Shown here in pieces: positions 1-12,067 of a stretch of DNA of 56,099 bases. This DNA comes from Corynebacterium sp. (GTDB lineage: Bacteria > Actinomycetota > Actinomycetes > Mycobacteriales > Mycobacteriaceae). Position 1 is the first letter of the stretch. The number at the start of each line of letters is the position of its first letter. Both the position numbers and the translations under genes were made by a program. The notes under the pieces are model-generated. The model ran no database searches. It saw only the letters and a list, made by a program, of their open reading frames with translations, and was not told the origin of the DNA. The stretch lies in assembly GCF_022712195.1 (NCBI RefSeq), contig NZ_JALAGY010000007.1, positions 1-56,099 on the forward strand, in the 5' to 3' direction.

Positions 1-753
1 CCCCCGCCCCGCCCCTCCCCCGTAGTCGCGGGCCCCGAAGATCGCGGACCCCACCCGGACGCAGGTCGCCCCCTCGGCGACCGCGGTGCGGAAGTCACCC
101 GACATCCCCATCGACAGCTCAGTCAACAACCCGGGGTCCACCACCGCCTCACCACGCGCACGCTCCAGGATCCCCCGCAGGTCGGAGAAGCACCGCCGGA
201 CCTCACCGGTGTCCGTCGTGTTGGTCGCCACGGTCATGAAACCGCGGACGCGCAGCCGGTCACACCGGGCCGCCGCCGCGAGAATCGTGCCCACCTCCTC
301 CGGCGACGCCCCTGTCTTGGACTCCTCACCCGAGGTGTTGACCTGGACCAGCACGTCCAGCGTGCGGTCCACCATGTCCAGCCGGCGCTGCAGTGCCTCC
401 GCGAGCCGGACCGAGTCGAGCGCCTGGAACTCATGGGCGTGTTCGGCGACGACCTTGGCCTTGTTGGTCTGCAGGTGGCCGATCGCGATCCACCGCACCG
501 GCAGGTCGGCCATCTCCACCGCCTTGCGCTGGACCTCCTGCGGCTTGTTCTCCGCGAACTCGTGCATCCCGGCCGCCACCGCGCGCCTCAGCCGCTCGAC
601 CGGCACCGTCTTGCTCACCGGCAGGAGCCGCACCTCCGCCGGATCCCGTCCCGCCTCCAGCGCCGCCGCGTCGACCTGCGCGCGGACAGCGGCGACGGCG
701 TCCCGGAGGACTTCCACGTCGTTCACGTCACCGTGTTCCCCATCGTTGTGCAT
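1..753 (-). CDS. YggS/PLPBP family pyridoxal 5'-phosphate homeostasis protein (3' end cut by window edge)
   Basis: Reading the minus strand from ATG at 753 gives an open frame to the window edge. The N-terminal part has 'LLPVSKTVP', where the Lys is the PLP-binding residue, then 'ENKPQEVQRK', 'WIAIGHLQTNK', 'VQVNTSGEESK' and near the end 'SMGMSGDF' and 'RVGSAIFGARDYG'. All are hallmarks of the single-domain TIM-barrel YggS/PROSC family, which carries PLP and balances vitamin B6 pools in the cytosol. About 251 codons are visible, so only a few C-terminal codons are missing. An in-frame GTG lies two codons upstream (759). The gene starts 28 bp after the pabAB stop on the same strand, so co-transcription is likely. 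Confidence 0.9.
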   Translation of the reverse strand, partial: MHNDGEHGDVNDVEVLRDAVAAVRAQVDAAALEAGRDPAEVRLLPVSKTVPVERLRRAVAAGMHEFAENKPQEVQRKAVEMADLPVRWIAIGHLQTNKAKVVAEHAHEFQALDSVRLAEALQRRLDMVDRTLDVLVQVNTSGEESKTGASPEEVGTILAAAARCDRLRVRGFMTVATNTTDTGEVRRCFSDLRGILERARGEAVVDPGLLTELSMGMSGDFRTAVAEGATCVRVGSAIFGARDYGGGAGRG

Positions 754-781
754 GCCCACCGAGCCTAGTCGAGCCTGCCGC

Positions 782-2872
782 TCAGAGCCTCAGCAGCGGC
801 GCGGCCTTGACCACGGTCTCCTCGTACTCGCCGTCCGGCGTGGACTGGGCCACCACCGCACCGCCGACCCCGTAGCTCCACCGGGTGAAGGTCCCGTCGG
901 CCGCGTACTCCGCGACCAGTGTCCGGATCACCACCGACAGATCGACCGCCCCGTCCAGGGAGAAGTACCCCACGGCGCCGCTGTAGACGCCACGGGGACC
1001 GTCCTCGAGCTCGTCGAGGATCCGCATCGTCCGTTCCTTCGGCGCACCGGTCATCGACCCGGGAGGGAAGGCGGCGCGGACGGCGTCGATCCCGGTGCAC
1101 CCGTCGCGCAGTTCCGCGGTGACGGTGCTGACCAACTGGTGCACCGTGGCGTAGCTCTCCACCCCGAAGAGCTCCGGGACCTCGACGGTCCCCGGCGCGG
1201 CGACCCGGCCCAGGTCATGACGGACCAGGTCGACGATCATCAGGTTCTCCGCCCGGTCCTTCTCACTGGCCCGCAGTTCGGCCCGGATGTCGTCGTCCTC
1301 CTCCGCGGTGTCCCCCACCGGACGCGTCCCCTTGATCGGGGACGAGACCACACGCCCGTCGACGTCGACACTGAGGAATCGTTCCGGGGAGGTGGACATC
1401 ACCGTCGCCCCCGGGAGCCGGAGGTACGCGCCGAAGGGGGCGGGGTTGTCACGCCGGAGCCGACGGTAGAGGTCCAGGGTGTCCGGTGGGGAATCGGCCG
1501 GGGAGTCGGGCGTCCCTTCCAGCGTGGTGGTCAGACACGCCTCGTAGGTCTCCCCCGCGGCGATCAGCCGCTGGATCTCACGGACCTTGTCCGTGTAGGT
1601 GTCCCGGTCGTGCAGGGTGACGGCCAGCCCCGCACGCCCGGGGCCGACCGGTTCCTCCACCGACAGACCCCGGACGACCGCGGCGACGTCGTCGAGCCAG
1701 CGGTCCCCGCCGTCCCCGCCGTCTCCACCGTCGCCACCGTCCCTACCCTCTCTGTCGAGCGTGACGAGGTGGACCTCGGCGGTGTCGTGGTCGACGATGA
1801 CCGCCCGGTCGAGGAACAGCAGCCCGGCGTCCGGGATGCGCGACGGGTGACGGTTCGCCGCCCCCTCTCCCCGGGCACAGTCCTTCTTCACCCCGTATCC
1901 CAGGTAGCCGACCCAGCCCAGGCGGAATCCACCGGCCGGCGCGGCTCCCGACGGACAGTCGGTGGTGTTCCACTGCGCGAGGTCGTCCTGCAGCCAGCCC
2001 AGGATGTCGCCGTCCACGGTGCGGCTCGTCCCGTCCCGCGTGATCTCCAGCGTCCCGGTACCGGTGTCGGCGGTGACCACGGTGTCCGACGCGCCCATGA
2101 TGCTGTGGCGGGCCCGGGGGTCGTCCGCCCGGTTCCCGTCGAGCCACACCGCGTACCCCGCTCCTCCCGGGGTCGAGGGGTCGCCGTAGAGACGGCGGAA
2201 GAGCTCCCCGGCGAGCAGCCGGGTGTCACCGCCGGGCAGCGGTACCGTGCGGTCGCGCACGCCCCGGATCCGCCCGTGGCTGCGGGTGACCGCCGCGAAG
2301 TTCGCCAGCAGGTCACGTCCGTGGCCGGACTTCACCGACTCCGGGTGGAACTGCACGCCCCACAACCGCGCGCCGGGGACGCTCAGGCCCATCACGGTGC
2401 CGTCGTCACCGCGGGCGGTGACCTCCACCTGCGGCGGGACGTCCGACACGGCGAGGGAGTGGTACCGCACGACGTCGAAGGAGGTGGGCAGCCCGTGGAA
2501 GAGGTCGCTGCCGTCGTGGCTGATGCGCGAGAGCCTGCCGTGCACGGGCTCGGCCGCGGGCCCCACGGTCGCCCCGTACATGTGGGCGATGAGCTGGTGG
2601 CCCAGGCAGATCCCCAGGACAGGCAGTCCGCGGTCCACGGCTGCGCGCACCACCGCCGGGCAGATGCCGACGTCCGTGGCGTGCAGCGGGGTGCCCGGCC
2701 CCGGGGAGACGACCACGTTGTCCACGGTCGCCAGCAGTGCCGCACCCCGGGACCCCCACCCCTGCCAGTCGTTCGGGACGACGACCGGTTCCACACCGTT
2801 GACACGGGTGAGGTCATGGACGAGGTTCCAGGTGAACGAGTCGTGGTTGTCGATGAGCAGCGTTCGGATCAC
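782..2872 (-). CDS. pabAB: Fused aminodeoxychorismate synthase (glutamine amidotransferase PabA + PabB)
   Basis: Makes 4-amino-4-deoxychorismate from chorismate and glutamine for folate synthesis. Residues ~1-190 are a class I glutamine amidotransferase: N-terminal 'LLIDNHDSFTWN', nucleophile Cys in 'GICLGHQ', and His/Glu in 'VQFHPES'. Residues ~230-696 are the chorismate-binding domain with 'PIKGTRPVG', 'DLVRHDLGR' and 'PPGSMTGAPK'. The Lys in PIKGTR is typical of PabB; TrpE has Ala there, so anthranilate synthase is unlikely. Start: GTG at 2872 begins 'VIRTLLIDNHDS' like family members. A further in-frame GTG at 2908 would add 12 residues; neither has a clear ribosome site. A (GGD)n stretch lies in the linker near 1,709-1,740. 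The partner lyase pabC is also in this window (18,794). Confidence 0.92.
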   Translation of the reverse strand: MIRTLLIDNHDSFTWNLVHDLTRVNGVEPVVVPNDWQGWGSRGAALLATVDNVVVSPGPGTPLHATDVGICPAVVRAAVDRGLPVLGICLGHQLIAHMYGATVGPAAEPVHGRLSRISHDGSDLFHGLPTSFDVVRYHSLAVSDVPPQVEVTARGDDGTVMGLSVPGARLWGVQFHPESVKSGHGRDLLANFAAVTRSHGRIRGVRDRTVPLPGGDTRLLAGELFRRLYGDPSTPGGAGYAVWLDGNRADDPRARHSIMGASDTVVTADTGTGTLEITRDGTSRTVDGDILGWLQDDLAQWNTTDCPSGAAPAGGFRLGWVGYLGYGVKKDCARGEGAANRHPSRIPDAGLLFLDRAVIVDHDTAEVHLVTLDREGRDGGDGGDGGDGGDRWLDDVAAVVRGLSVEEPVGPGRAGLAVTLHDRDTYTDKVREIQRLIAAGETYEACLTTTLEGTPDSPADSPPDTLDLYRRLRRDNPAPFGAYLRLPGATVMSTSPERFLSVDVDGRVVSSPIKGTRPVGDTAEEDDDIRAELRASEKDRAENLMIVDLVRHDLGRVAAPGTVEVPELFGVESYATVHQLVSTVTAELRDGCTGIDAVRAAFPPGSMTGAPKERTMRILDELEDGPRGVYSGAVGYFSLDGAVDLSVVIRTLVAEYAADGTFTRWSYGVGGAVVAQSTPDGEYEETVVKAAPLLRL

Positions 2873-2917
2873 CGGGACAAGGCTACCGGGCCGGGGCCGG
2901 CCCACCACCCGGCCGGG

Positions 2918-3208
<291 letters not shown>

Positions 3209-3251
3209 TCATGTGAGGGATCGTGCCTGGATCACTATACCCCGGCCGACA

Positions 3252-5720
<2,469 letters not shown>

Positions 5721-5758
5721 GGTGAGGGGTTCCTGTTCGTTTCCTGGGGCGGTGGGCC

Positions 5759-6571
5759 CTACGGCTGGCGGAGGTTCATCCTGGTGAGGATGACACTGGA
5801 CATCTCCTCCACGCTCATGGCGTGCGAGTCGATGTAGGGGATCCTGTGGGAACGGTAGAGTTCCTCTGCCCGACGGAGTTCGGCACGGCACTGCGGCGTG
5901 CTGGCGTACCTGCTGCCCGGGCGGCGTTCGGTGCGGACCTGGCTGAGCCGCTGCACCGTCGTGGTCAGGCCGAAGAGCCTGTCCCGGAACGGCCCGACGG
6001 CCTCGGGGAGACGCCCCACGGCGTCGTCGTCGGTCAGCGGGTAGTTGGCGACCCGCAGCCCGTGCTGGAGCGCCAGGTACATGGCGGTGGGGGTCTTCCC
6101 GCACCGGGACGGTGCGAGGATGATCAGGTCGGCGCTGTCGAGGCCGCGGAAACTCGCGGCGTCGTCGTGCTCCACGGTGTACTCCACGGCGTTGATACGG
6201 TCGTGGTAACGGCCGAGGTCACCGACCCGGTGGTACTCCGTGGCCGTACCCGTCCGTGCCGCGCCGAGGACGTCCTCCAGGTGAGCCAGGTGGGCCCCCA
6301 GCAGGTCGATGACCTCTCCGGACGCCCCGGCGACGATGTCGGCGACCTGCGCGTCACGGATCGTGACGAAGACGATGGGTTCCGCCGCGGCGTCACCGCC
6401 GTCCTCCGCGATCGTGGTGACCGCCCGGGCCGCCGCCTCCACGGAATCCACGAAGGGGAGCACGCGGCGGCGGAAGGTGAATCCGGGGAACTGGGCCAGC
6501 AGCGCATTGCCCTGGGTCTCCGCGGTGATTCCCGTGCTGTCGGACACGAAGAAGACGGACCTGGGTGACAT
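5759..6571 (-). CDS. ppsR: PEP synthase regulatory protein (bifunctional kinase/phosphorylase)
   Basis: 270 aa, DUF299/PpsR family. It inactivates PEP synthase by ADP-dependent phosphorylation of the Thr two residues before the catalytic His and reactivates it by Pi-dependent dephosphorylation. Visible motifs are N-terminal '[14 protein letters not shown]', the P-loop-like '[15 protein letters not shown]', and 'VANYPL'. ATG at 6571 has GGAGG 9 nt upstream. It lies directly upstream of its target ppsA with a 38-bp gap. Confidence 0.93.
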   Translation of the reverse strand: MSPRSVFFVSDSTGITAETQGNALLAQFPGFTFRRRVLPFVDSVEAAARAVTTIAEDGGDAAAEPIVFVTIRDAQVADIVAGASGEVIDLLGAHLAHLEDVLGAARTGTATEYHRVGDLGRYHDRINAVEYTVEHDDAASFRGLDSADLIILAPSRCGKTPTAMYLALQHGLRVANYPLTDDDAVGRLPEAVGPFRDRLFGLTTTVQRLSQVRTERRPGSRYASTPQCRAELRRAEELYRSHRIPYIDSHAMSVEEMSSVILTRMNLRQP

Positions 6572-6716
6572 GGCAGTCCACCTCCGCCTTCTCGACAGGT
6601 ATCAGCACGGGACCACCCGACCGTAACACCCGGAACGGACCTCCATGTCCGCTTTCACCCCCGTTCGGGCGTGAATTCCCGGCCACGGCGATGCGTCGCC
6701 TGCACAGCGACGGGAA

Positions 6717-6744
6717 AACCCCCGGTCATCCGTGACCGGGGGTT
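6717..6744 (-). terminator. Rho-independent terminator after tRNA-Lys
   Basis: A perfect 12-bp stem (6717-6728 with 6733-6744) with a 4-nt loop. On the minus strand it is followed by TTTT and lies 11 bp beyond the tRNA 3' end. It separates the tRNA from ppsR. Confidence 0.85.
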
Positions 6745-6754
6745 GTCCTGACAG

Positions 6755-6827
6755 TGGGCCCTGTGGGGCTCGAACCCACGACCTGCGGATTAAAAGTCCG
6801 TAGCTCTACCAACTGAGCTAAAGGCCC
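6755..6827 (-). tRNA. tRNA-Lys (anticodon UUU)
   Basis: 73 nt on the minus strand. 7-bp acceptor stem GGGCCTT/AGGGCCC (one G-U), D-arm with AGCTCAGTTGGTAGAGC, anticodon loop CTTTTAA with anticodon TTT, T-arm GTGGG-TTCGAGC-CCCAC, discriminator A. CCA is not encoded. Positions 6828-6975, up to the CoA transferase stop, hold nothing I can identify. Confidence 0.97.
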
Positions 6828-6975
6828 GACGACGCACCCCACGTGTGAGGTGCGTCCTAGAGTCTAGTGCATGTCCGGACGGCGCCGGAAACCTGCCCCG
6901 CACACTCTCCGGGAGAAGTGTCCCGAAGGCCCGGGGTGTACCGCGACGGGCACAGCCGGCGCGGCACCACGGGTG

Positions 6976-8478
6976 CTACTTCCGCATCGAACCGGTCTCG
7001 AGGAACCGGGTGTGGAACTCGAATGCCCTGGACAGGTCGTGCGGGGTCTGCTGGAACCTGCTCTTCGACGCCGCCTCGACGTACTCCTCCAGCAGCGGCT
7101 GGTAGGACGGGTCGGCGATCGCGATCATCTTCCTGACACGGTCGCGCGGCGCCAGGCCACGCAGGTCGGCGTACCCCTTCTCCGTGATGACCACCATGGC
7201 GTCGTGCTCGTGGTGGTCGATGTGGGAGGCGAAGGGCACGATGGCGGAAATGTCGCCGCCCTTGGCGACCGACGGACTGATGAAGGAGGAGACCTGGGCG
7301 TTACGGGTGAAGTCGCCCGAGCCGCCGATCCCGTTCATCACACGCGAACCGGAGACGTTGGTCGAGTTGATGTTGCCGTAGATGTCGGCCTCGATCATGC
7401 CGTTGGTGGCGATGAGGCCGAGCCGGCGGATGACCTCGGGGTGGTTGGACACCTGCTGCGGACGCAGGATGATGTTGTCGCGGTAGCGTGCCGCCTCCGC
7501 GTTCATCTTCTCCGCGTACTCCGGGGACAGGGAGAAGGACGTCGCCGAGGCGACGGTCATCTTGCCGGCGTCGATCAGGTCGACCATGCCGTCCTGGATC
7601 ACCTCGGTGTAGGCGGTGATGTTCTCGAACTTGGAGTCGAGCAGGCCGGCCATCACGGCGTTGGGCACGTTGCCGACACCGGACTGCATGATGTAGCGGT
7701 CGTACGCCAGCCGCCCGGCGCGGACCTCGCCCTCCAGGAAGTCCAGGAAGTGCCCGGCGATCTTCTTCGAGGTCTCGTCCGCCGGGGTGAACGGCGCATT
7801 GCGGTCGGGGGCGTCGGTCTCGACGACGGCGACGACCTTACTGGTGTCGAACTCGATGGCGGTGCCGCCGATGCGGTCACCCGGCGAGGTGATGCCGATG
7901 GGGGTGCGCTGGCCGGCGGGCTCGATGCGGTAGAGGTCGTGCATGCCCTCGAGGTCCCGGGACTGCCATTCGTTGACCTCGATGATCACCTTGTCGGCGG
8001 CGTCGATGTACTCGATGTTGTTGCCCACCGCGGAGGAGGGGACGACGGTGCCGTCCTCACGGATGGCGACGGCCTCGATGATGGCGACGTCGAACTTCCC
8101 GAAGAAGCCCTCCTGCACCTGCTTGCCCAGGTGGGAGAGGTGGATGTCCCAGTACTTCATCTCGCCGGCGTTGATCTTGCCGCGCATGACGGGATCGGAG
8201 TTGTAGGGGGCACGGAAGCTGACGGCGTCCGCCTCGGCCAGCACACCGTCGCAGTCGACGGCGGTGGACGCGCCGGTGAACAGCTCGATCTGGAACTCGT
8301 CACCGCGGTCGTGGGCGGCCCTGGCACGTTCGGCGATCGCGGTGGGGAGGACCTTGGGGTACCCCGCCCCGGTGAAGCCGGAGGTGCCGACCTTGTCACC
8401 GTTGTTGACGAACTCGGCGGCCTCCTGCGCCGACATGACCTTCGACTTCAGTCCGCTGTGTGCGATGCGCTCAGACAC
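6976..8478 (-). CDS. Acetyl-CoA hydrolase/transferase family (succinyl-CoA:acetate/propionate CoA transferase type)
   Basis: 500-aa class I CoA transferase of the Cat1/Ach1 group: 'GTSGFTGAGYPK', 'ELFTGAS', 'VIIEVNEWQ', 'NTIAYTEV'-like 'ENITAYTEVIQDG', and 'GSGDFTRNAQ'. Such enzymes move CoA between acyl-CoA and acetate, succinate or propionate, and in corynebacteria are used for acetate and propionate activation. Start is GTG 8478 with GAGGAG 7 nt upstream; ORF extension further upstream lacks homology. It stands alone, divergent from dusB. The upstream gap (8479-8699) has a 14-bp palindrome and AT-richer sequence likely holding both promoters. Fits the prpDBC and pyc genes later in the window. 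Confidence 0.88.
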   Translation of the reverse strand: MSERIAHSGLKSKVMSAQEAAEFVNNGDKVGTSGFTGAGYPKVLPTAIAERARAAHDRGDEFQIELFTGASTAVDCDGVLAEADAVSFRAPYNSDPVMRGKINAGEMKYWDIHLSHLGKQVQEGFFGKFDVAIIEAVAIREDGTVVPSSAVGNNIEYIDAADKVIIEVNEWQSRDLEGMHDLYRIEPAGQRTPIGITSPGDRIGGTAIEFDTSKVVAVVETDAPDRNAPFTPADETSKKIAGHFLDFLEGEVRAGRLAYDRYIMQSGVGNVPNAVMAGLLDSKFENITAYTEVIQDGMVDLIDAGKMTVASATSFSLSPEYAEKMNAEAARYRDNIILRPQQVSNHPEVIRRLGLIATNGMIEADIYGNINSTNVSGSRVMNGIGGSGDFTRNAQVSSFISPSVAKGGDISAIVPFASHIDHHEHDAMVVITEKGYADLRGLAPRDRVRKMIAIADPSYQPLLEEYVEAASKSRFQQTPHDLSRAFEFHTRFLETGSMRK

Positions 8479-8625
8479 TCTCTCTCCTCTTTGTTGTCCC
8501 GTTGTATCGGAAGTATCTCTGTAATCATCACCGTTTGTTTCTGTAGCAAACGTGACCTCTGCCACCATTGATAGCACACCGGTGCCGCACGACGGCAGTT
8601 CACAGGACCGTGCGGGTGTGACCGC

Positions 8626-8639
8626 ACACTCCCGAGTGT
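8626..8639. repeat. Short palindrome between cat-like gene and dusB
   Basis: ACACTC-CC-GAGTGT, a perfect 6-bp dyad with a 2-nt centre, in the divergent intergenic region. It may be an operator; no regulator can be assigned. Confidence 0.4.
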
Positions 8640-8699
8640 AGTGACCGACCGGATCACACCGCTTTGCACCTCCCCCGCCCCGGTGTGAGAATCAGGGGT

Positions 8700-9899
8700 G
8701 TGAGCACCGCAACGACCACCGCACCAGCACCCGCCCTCTCCATCGGCCGGTTCGACCTGGACTCCCCCGTCGTCCTGGCCCCGATGGCGGGGGTGACGAA
8801 CGTCGCCTTCCGCACGTTGTGCCGGGAGCAGGAACGCCAGCGTATGGGCAGTGTCGCCGGCCTCTACGTCTGCGAGATGGTCACCGCGCGCGCCCTGGTG
8901 GAGCGCAACCCGAAGACGATGCACATGACGACCTTCGCCCCCGACGAGGATCCGCGCAGTCTGCAGCTGTACACCACCGACCCGGAGTACACCTACCGCG
9001 CTGCCCGGATGATCGCCGAGGAGGACCTCGCCGACCACATCGACATGAACTTCGGGTGCCCGGTGCCCAAGGTCACCCGCCGCGGCGGCGGTTCCGCCCT
9101 GCCGTTCAAGCGGCGCCTCTACGCCTCCATCGTCCGGGCGGCGGTCTCGGCCGTCTCCGACGCGGGACGGTCCGACATCCCGGTGACCGTCAAGTTCCGC
9201 GTCGGCATCGACGACGACCACCTCACCCACCTGGACGCCGGCCGCATCGCCGCCGACGAGGGCGCGGCCGCGGTCGCCTGCCACGGACGCACCGCCGCCC
9301 AGCGGTACTCGGGCACCGCCGACTGGGGGCAGATCGCCCGCCTCGTCGAGCACATGGAGGGCACCGGTGTGCCGGTGCTCGGCAACGGCGACATCTTCAA
9401 GGCGTCCGACGCCGCGACGATGATGGCACGGACCGGGTGCGACGGCGTCGTCGTCGGCCGGGGCTGCCTGGGCCGCCCCTGGCTCTTCGCCGAACTGTCG
9501 GCACACCTGCGCGGGCTGCCGGTCCCGGAGGAGCCCACCCTCGCCGAGGTCTGCCGGATCATCATGCGTCACGCCGAACTGCTGTCCGCCCACGAGGGCG
9601 AGACCTACGGTGTGCGCGAGATGCGCAAGCACATGGCCTGGTACATGCGCGGCTTCCCCGCCGGCGGGGAGATCCGCCGCCAGCTCTCGCAGATCACCGA
9701 CCTGGAGTCACTGCGCGCGGTCCTCGACCCCATGTGGGGGTCGGACGCCCGTGCCGTGGACGCCGACGGGCCCCGGGGTCGTCAGGGCTCACCCGGGAAG
9801 GTCGCCCTGCCGGACGGCTGGCTGGACGACCCCGAGGACCTGACCAGCAGCGTTCCGGAGGACCCGGACGCTGACGGGGCAGCCGCCAACGGAGGTTGA
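8700..9899 (+). CDS. dusB: tRNA-dihydrouridine synthase, DusB type
   Basis: 399-aa FMN-dependent TIM-barrel enzyme that reduces uridines in the tRNA D-loop. 'VVLAPMAGVTNVAFR' is the flavin-binding start, 'NFGCPVPKVTRRGGGSAL' carries the active-site Cys and Lys, 'TVKFRVGIDDDH' and 'ACHGRTAAQRYSG' follow, and 'GCDGVVVGRGCLGRPW' is the phosphate-binding end. GTG at 8700 gives a short leader before the first strand; an upstream TTG at 8664 is less likely. Gap of 65 bp to phoU, which has its own -10 box. In mycobacteria and corynebacteria dus and phoU are commonly neighbours. Confidence 0.92.
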   Translation: MSTATTTAPAPALSIGRFDLDSPVVLAPMAGVTNVAFRTLCREQERQRMGSVAGLYVCEMVTARALVERNPKTMHMTTFAPDEDPRSLQLYTTDPEYTYRAARMIAEEDLADHIDMNFGCPVPKVTRRGGGSALPFKRRLYASIVRAAVSAVSDAGRSDIPVTVKFRVGIDDDHLTHLDAGRIAADEGAAAVACHGRTAAQRYSGTADWGQIARLVEHMEGTGVPVLGNGDIFKASDAATMMARTGCDGVVVGRGCLGRPWLFAELSAHLRGLPVPEEPTLAEVCRIIMRHAELLSAHEGETYGVREMRKHMAWYMRGFPAGGEIRRQLSQITDLESLRAVLDPMWGSDARAVDADGPRGRQGSPGKVALPDGWLDDPEDLTSSVPEDPDADGAAANGG

Positions 9900-9952
9900 C
9901 ACCCCCGGGGAAAGTACCCCTCGTTCACCCAGCGAAGTGGCCGTACCCCCCG

Positions 9953-9958
9953 TACACT
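9953..9958 (+). promoter_or_regulatory. -10 box of a probable leaderless phoU promoter
   Basis: TACACT ends 6 nt before the phoU ATG, and there is no Shine-Dalgarno sequence, so transcription probably begins at or near the start codon. Confidence 0.5.
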
Positions 9959-9964
9959 GGCCCC

Positions 9965-10702
9965 ATGCGCACCGTGTACCAGGAACAGATGCGGACCTTC
10001 GCCCATGAACTCGCTGTCATGGCCGACAAGGTCCGGCAGATGATGTCTCAGGCGTGTGACGCCCTGTTCAACCAGGACATCGACACAGCAGAACAGGTCC
10101 TCAGCTCCGTCACCGAGATCGAGGAGCTGCGTCAGAGCAACGAGTCACGGTCCTTCGAGCTGCTCGCACTGGAAGGGCCGGTGGCCCGCGACCTGCGGCA
10201 GGTCGTCTCCGGCACCTACATCGTGGAGGACCTGGCCCGGATGGCGACCCTCGCCGTCCACGTCGCCCGCACCGCCCGCCGGCGTCACCCGGAGTCCGCG
10301 GTCCCGGAGGTCACCCAGCCCTACTTCCGCGAGATGGCCCGGCTCGTCGACGGCATCGGTGAGAAGCTGCACGACGTGCTGGTCACCTACGACCCGGAGA
10401 AGGCGATGGAGCTCGCCCTCGACGACGACGCCGTCGACGACCTGCACGAGCACATGTTCCACATCACCGGCAAGAAGGAGTGGCCCTACCCGGTCTCCGC
10501 CGCGGTGGACGTCACCCTGCTGTCCCGCTTCTTCGAGCGTTACTCGGACCACGCGGTGAACATCGGCACCCGCGTGGTCTACCTGGCGACCGGGAAGCGT
10601 CCCCAGGAGTACGAGGTCTCCCGCCGTTCCGAGGAGCAGCAGGAGACGATGCGTGAGCAGTTCGACGAGATCCGCCGCCGCTACGGCTCAGACCCCTTCT
10701 GA
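9965..10702 (+). CDS. phoU: Phosphate uptake regulator PhoU
   Basis: 245-aa PhoU with two tandem three-helix bundles. It couples Pst transport to the phosphate two-component system. Motifs: N-terminal 'YQEQMRTFAHELAVMA', 'RDLRQVVSGTYIVEDLARM' in repeat 1 and 'FERYSDHAVNIGTRV' in repeat 2 (metal-binding E/D..D). ATG 9965 matches the usual PhoU N-terminus. It is convergent with the gluconokinase-like gene, overlapping its 3' end by 15 bp, and faces the pst operon, as expected for a phosphate regulon block. Confidence 0.95.
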   Translation: MRTVYQEQMRTFAHELAVMADKVRQMMSQACDALFNQDIDTAEQVLSSVTEIEELRQSNESRSFELLALEGPVARDLRQVVSGTYIVEDLARMATLAVHVARTARRRHPESAVPEVTQPYFREMARLVDGIGEKLHDVLVTYDPEKAMELALDDDAVDDLHEHMFHITGKKEWPYPVSAAVDVTLLSRFFERYSDHAVNIGTRVVYLATGKRPQEYEVSRRSEEQQETMREQFDEIRRRYGSDPF

Positions 10703-11212
10703 CTCCCGGCTGGCCACGGTCAGCGCGGCCAACGCGGCGTCCGCCAGCACCTCGGGTGACTGGGCGGCGTCCACCCGCACGCCCGGTTCGTCGGCGCGCA
10801 GCCGCTCCAGTTCGGCGTACTGCGCCTGCAGGACGTCCTCCTCGGGGTAGGTGCCGGTACGCTTCAGCGACCGTTCCCGGATGACGTCGGCGGTGCCGTG
10901 GACGTGCACGAAGAACACGAAGCCCTCCGCCTCGCGGAAGATGTCGCGGGCGCGGCGCCCCAGGCCCAGGCTCACCACCACGGTGGAGTGCCCCATCCGG
11001 GCCTGTTCGGTGAGCCAGTCGCGGATCGCGTACGCCCACGGCAGCCGCTCCTCCGGGGTCAGGAAGCCCCCCTCCTGCATCTTGCGCCGGACCTCGTCGG
11101 GTTGCAGGTCCACGGCGGTGGCCGCCGTGAAACCGGTCCGTTTCTGCAGTTCCGCGGCGAGCGGAGCCTTGCCGCTGCCGCTCACCCCCATCAGGACGAT
11201 ATGTACCGGTGC
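10688..11212 (-). CDS. Gluconokinase-like P-loop kinase with altered Walker A
   Basis: 174 aa, AAA_33/GntK-like fold: 'IVLMGVSGSGKAPLA', 'EERLPWAYAIRDWL', 'VVVSLGLGRRARDIFR', 'VHGTADVIRERSLKR'. Gluconokinases phosphorylate gluconate at O6. The P-loop reads GVSGSGKAP where the family has GKST, so the Ser/Thr that binds Mg2+ is Ala. The substrate-binding region after it is also divergent. Function is therefore uncertain; it may be a diverged or inactive kinase. ATG 11212 has AAAGGAG 6 nt upstream. It sits downstream of pstB on the same strand with a 66-bp gap. Confidence 0.7.
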   Translation of the reverse strand, partial: APVHIVLMGVSGSGKAPLAAELQKRTGFTAATAVDLQPDEVRRKMQEGGFLTPEERLPWAYAIRDWLTEQARMGHSTVVVSLGLGRRARDIFREAEGFVFFVHVHGTADVIRERSLKRTGTYPEEDVLQAQYAELERLRADEPGVRVDAAQSPEVLADAALAALTVASRESEGV

Positions 11213-11278
11213 CATCACCGACTCCTTTCCACTGTGCCCCCACTCTGGCACAGAACGGCCGACGGGGGTGGGGAAGGT

Positions 11279-12055
11279 CTAGCCGAACCGTCCTGAGATG
11301 TAGTCCTCGGTCTCCTTGCGCTCCGGGCTCTCGAAGATCTTCTTCGTCGGCCCGACCTCCACCAGCTTGCCCGGTTTGCCCGTGGCCTCCAGGGAGTAGA
11401 AGGCGGTCTGGTCGGAGACCCGCGCGGCCTGCTGCATGTTGTGGGTGACGATCACGATGGTGAACTCCTCCTTCAGCTCGTGGATCAGGTCCTCCACGGC
11501 CAGGGTGGAGATCGGGTCCAGGGCCGAGCACGGCTCGTCCATCAACAGCACCTCCGGCTCCACGGCGATGGCGCGGGCGATGCACAGACGCTGCTGCTGA
11601 CCACCCGAGAGGCCGCCGCCGGGCTTGTCCAGGCGGTCCTTGACCTCCTCCCACAGGTTCGCCGACCGCAGGGACTTCTCGGCGACCTCGCGCAGCTTCT
11701 TCTTGTTCTTCTCGCCGGAGAGCCGCAGCCCGGCGATCACGTTCTCCTCGATGGACATCGTGGGGAACGGGTTGGCCTTCTGGAAGACCATGCCGATGGT
11801 GTTGCGGACGGCGACGGGGTCGACGGTGCGGCCGTAGATGTTCTCGCCGTCCAGCAGGACGTCGCCCTCCACGTAGGCACCGGGAATGACCTCGTGCATC
11901 CGGTTGAGGGTGCGCAGGACGGTGGACTTACCGCAGCCCGACGGCCCGATGAAGGCCGTCACCGAGCGCGGCGGGACCTCCAGGTTGACGTCCTTCACCG
12001 CGTGGAAGTCGCCGTAGTAGATGTTGACGTCGTGGAGATCGAGGCGTTTCGCCAT
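11279..12055 (-). CDS. pstB: Phosphate ABC transporter ATP-binding protein PstB
   Basis: 258-aa cytosolic ATPase that drives phosphate import through PstCA. Walker A 'GPSGCGKST', Q-loop '[10 protein letters not shown]' typical of PstB, signature 'LSGGQQQR', Walker B '[13 protein letters not shown]', H-loop '[14 protein letters not shown]'. It is last in the minus-strand operon pstS-pstC-pstA-pstB; 12 bp separate it from pstA. Confidence 0.97.
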   Translation of the reverse strand: MAKRLDLHDVNIYYGDFHAVKDVNLEVPPRSVTAFIGPSGCGKSTVLRTLNRMHEVIPGAYVEGDVLLDGENIYGRTVDPVAVRNTIGMVFQKANPFPTMSIEENVIAGLRLSGEKNKKKLREVAEKSLRSANLWEEVKDRLDKPGGGLSGGQQQRLCIARAIAVEPEVLLMDEPCSALDPISTLAVEDLIHELKEEFTIVIVTHNMQQAARVSDQTAFYSLEATGKPGKLVEVGPTKKIFESPERKETEDYISGRFG

Positions 12056-12067
12056 GGGACAGTATCC

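Noticed and set aside
782..2872. pabAB as anthranilate synthase trpEG
   Set aside because: The chorismate site has PIKGTR (PabB) rather than PIAGTR (TrpE), and no trp genes are near.
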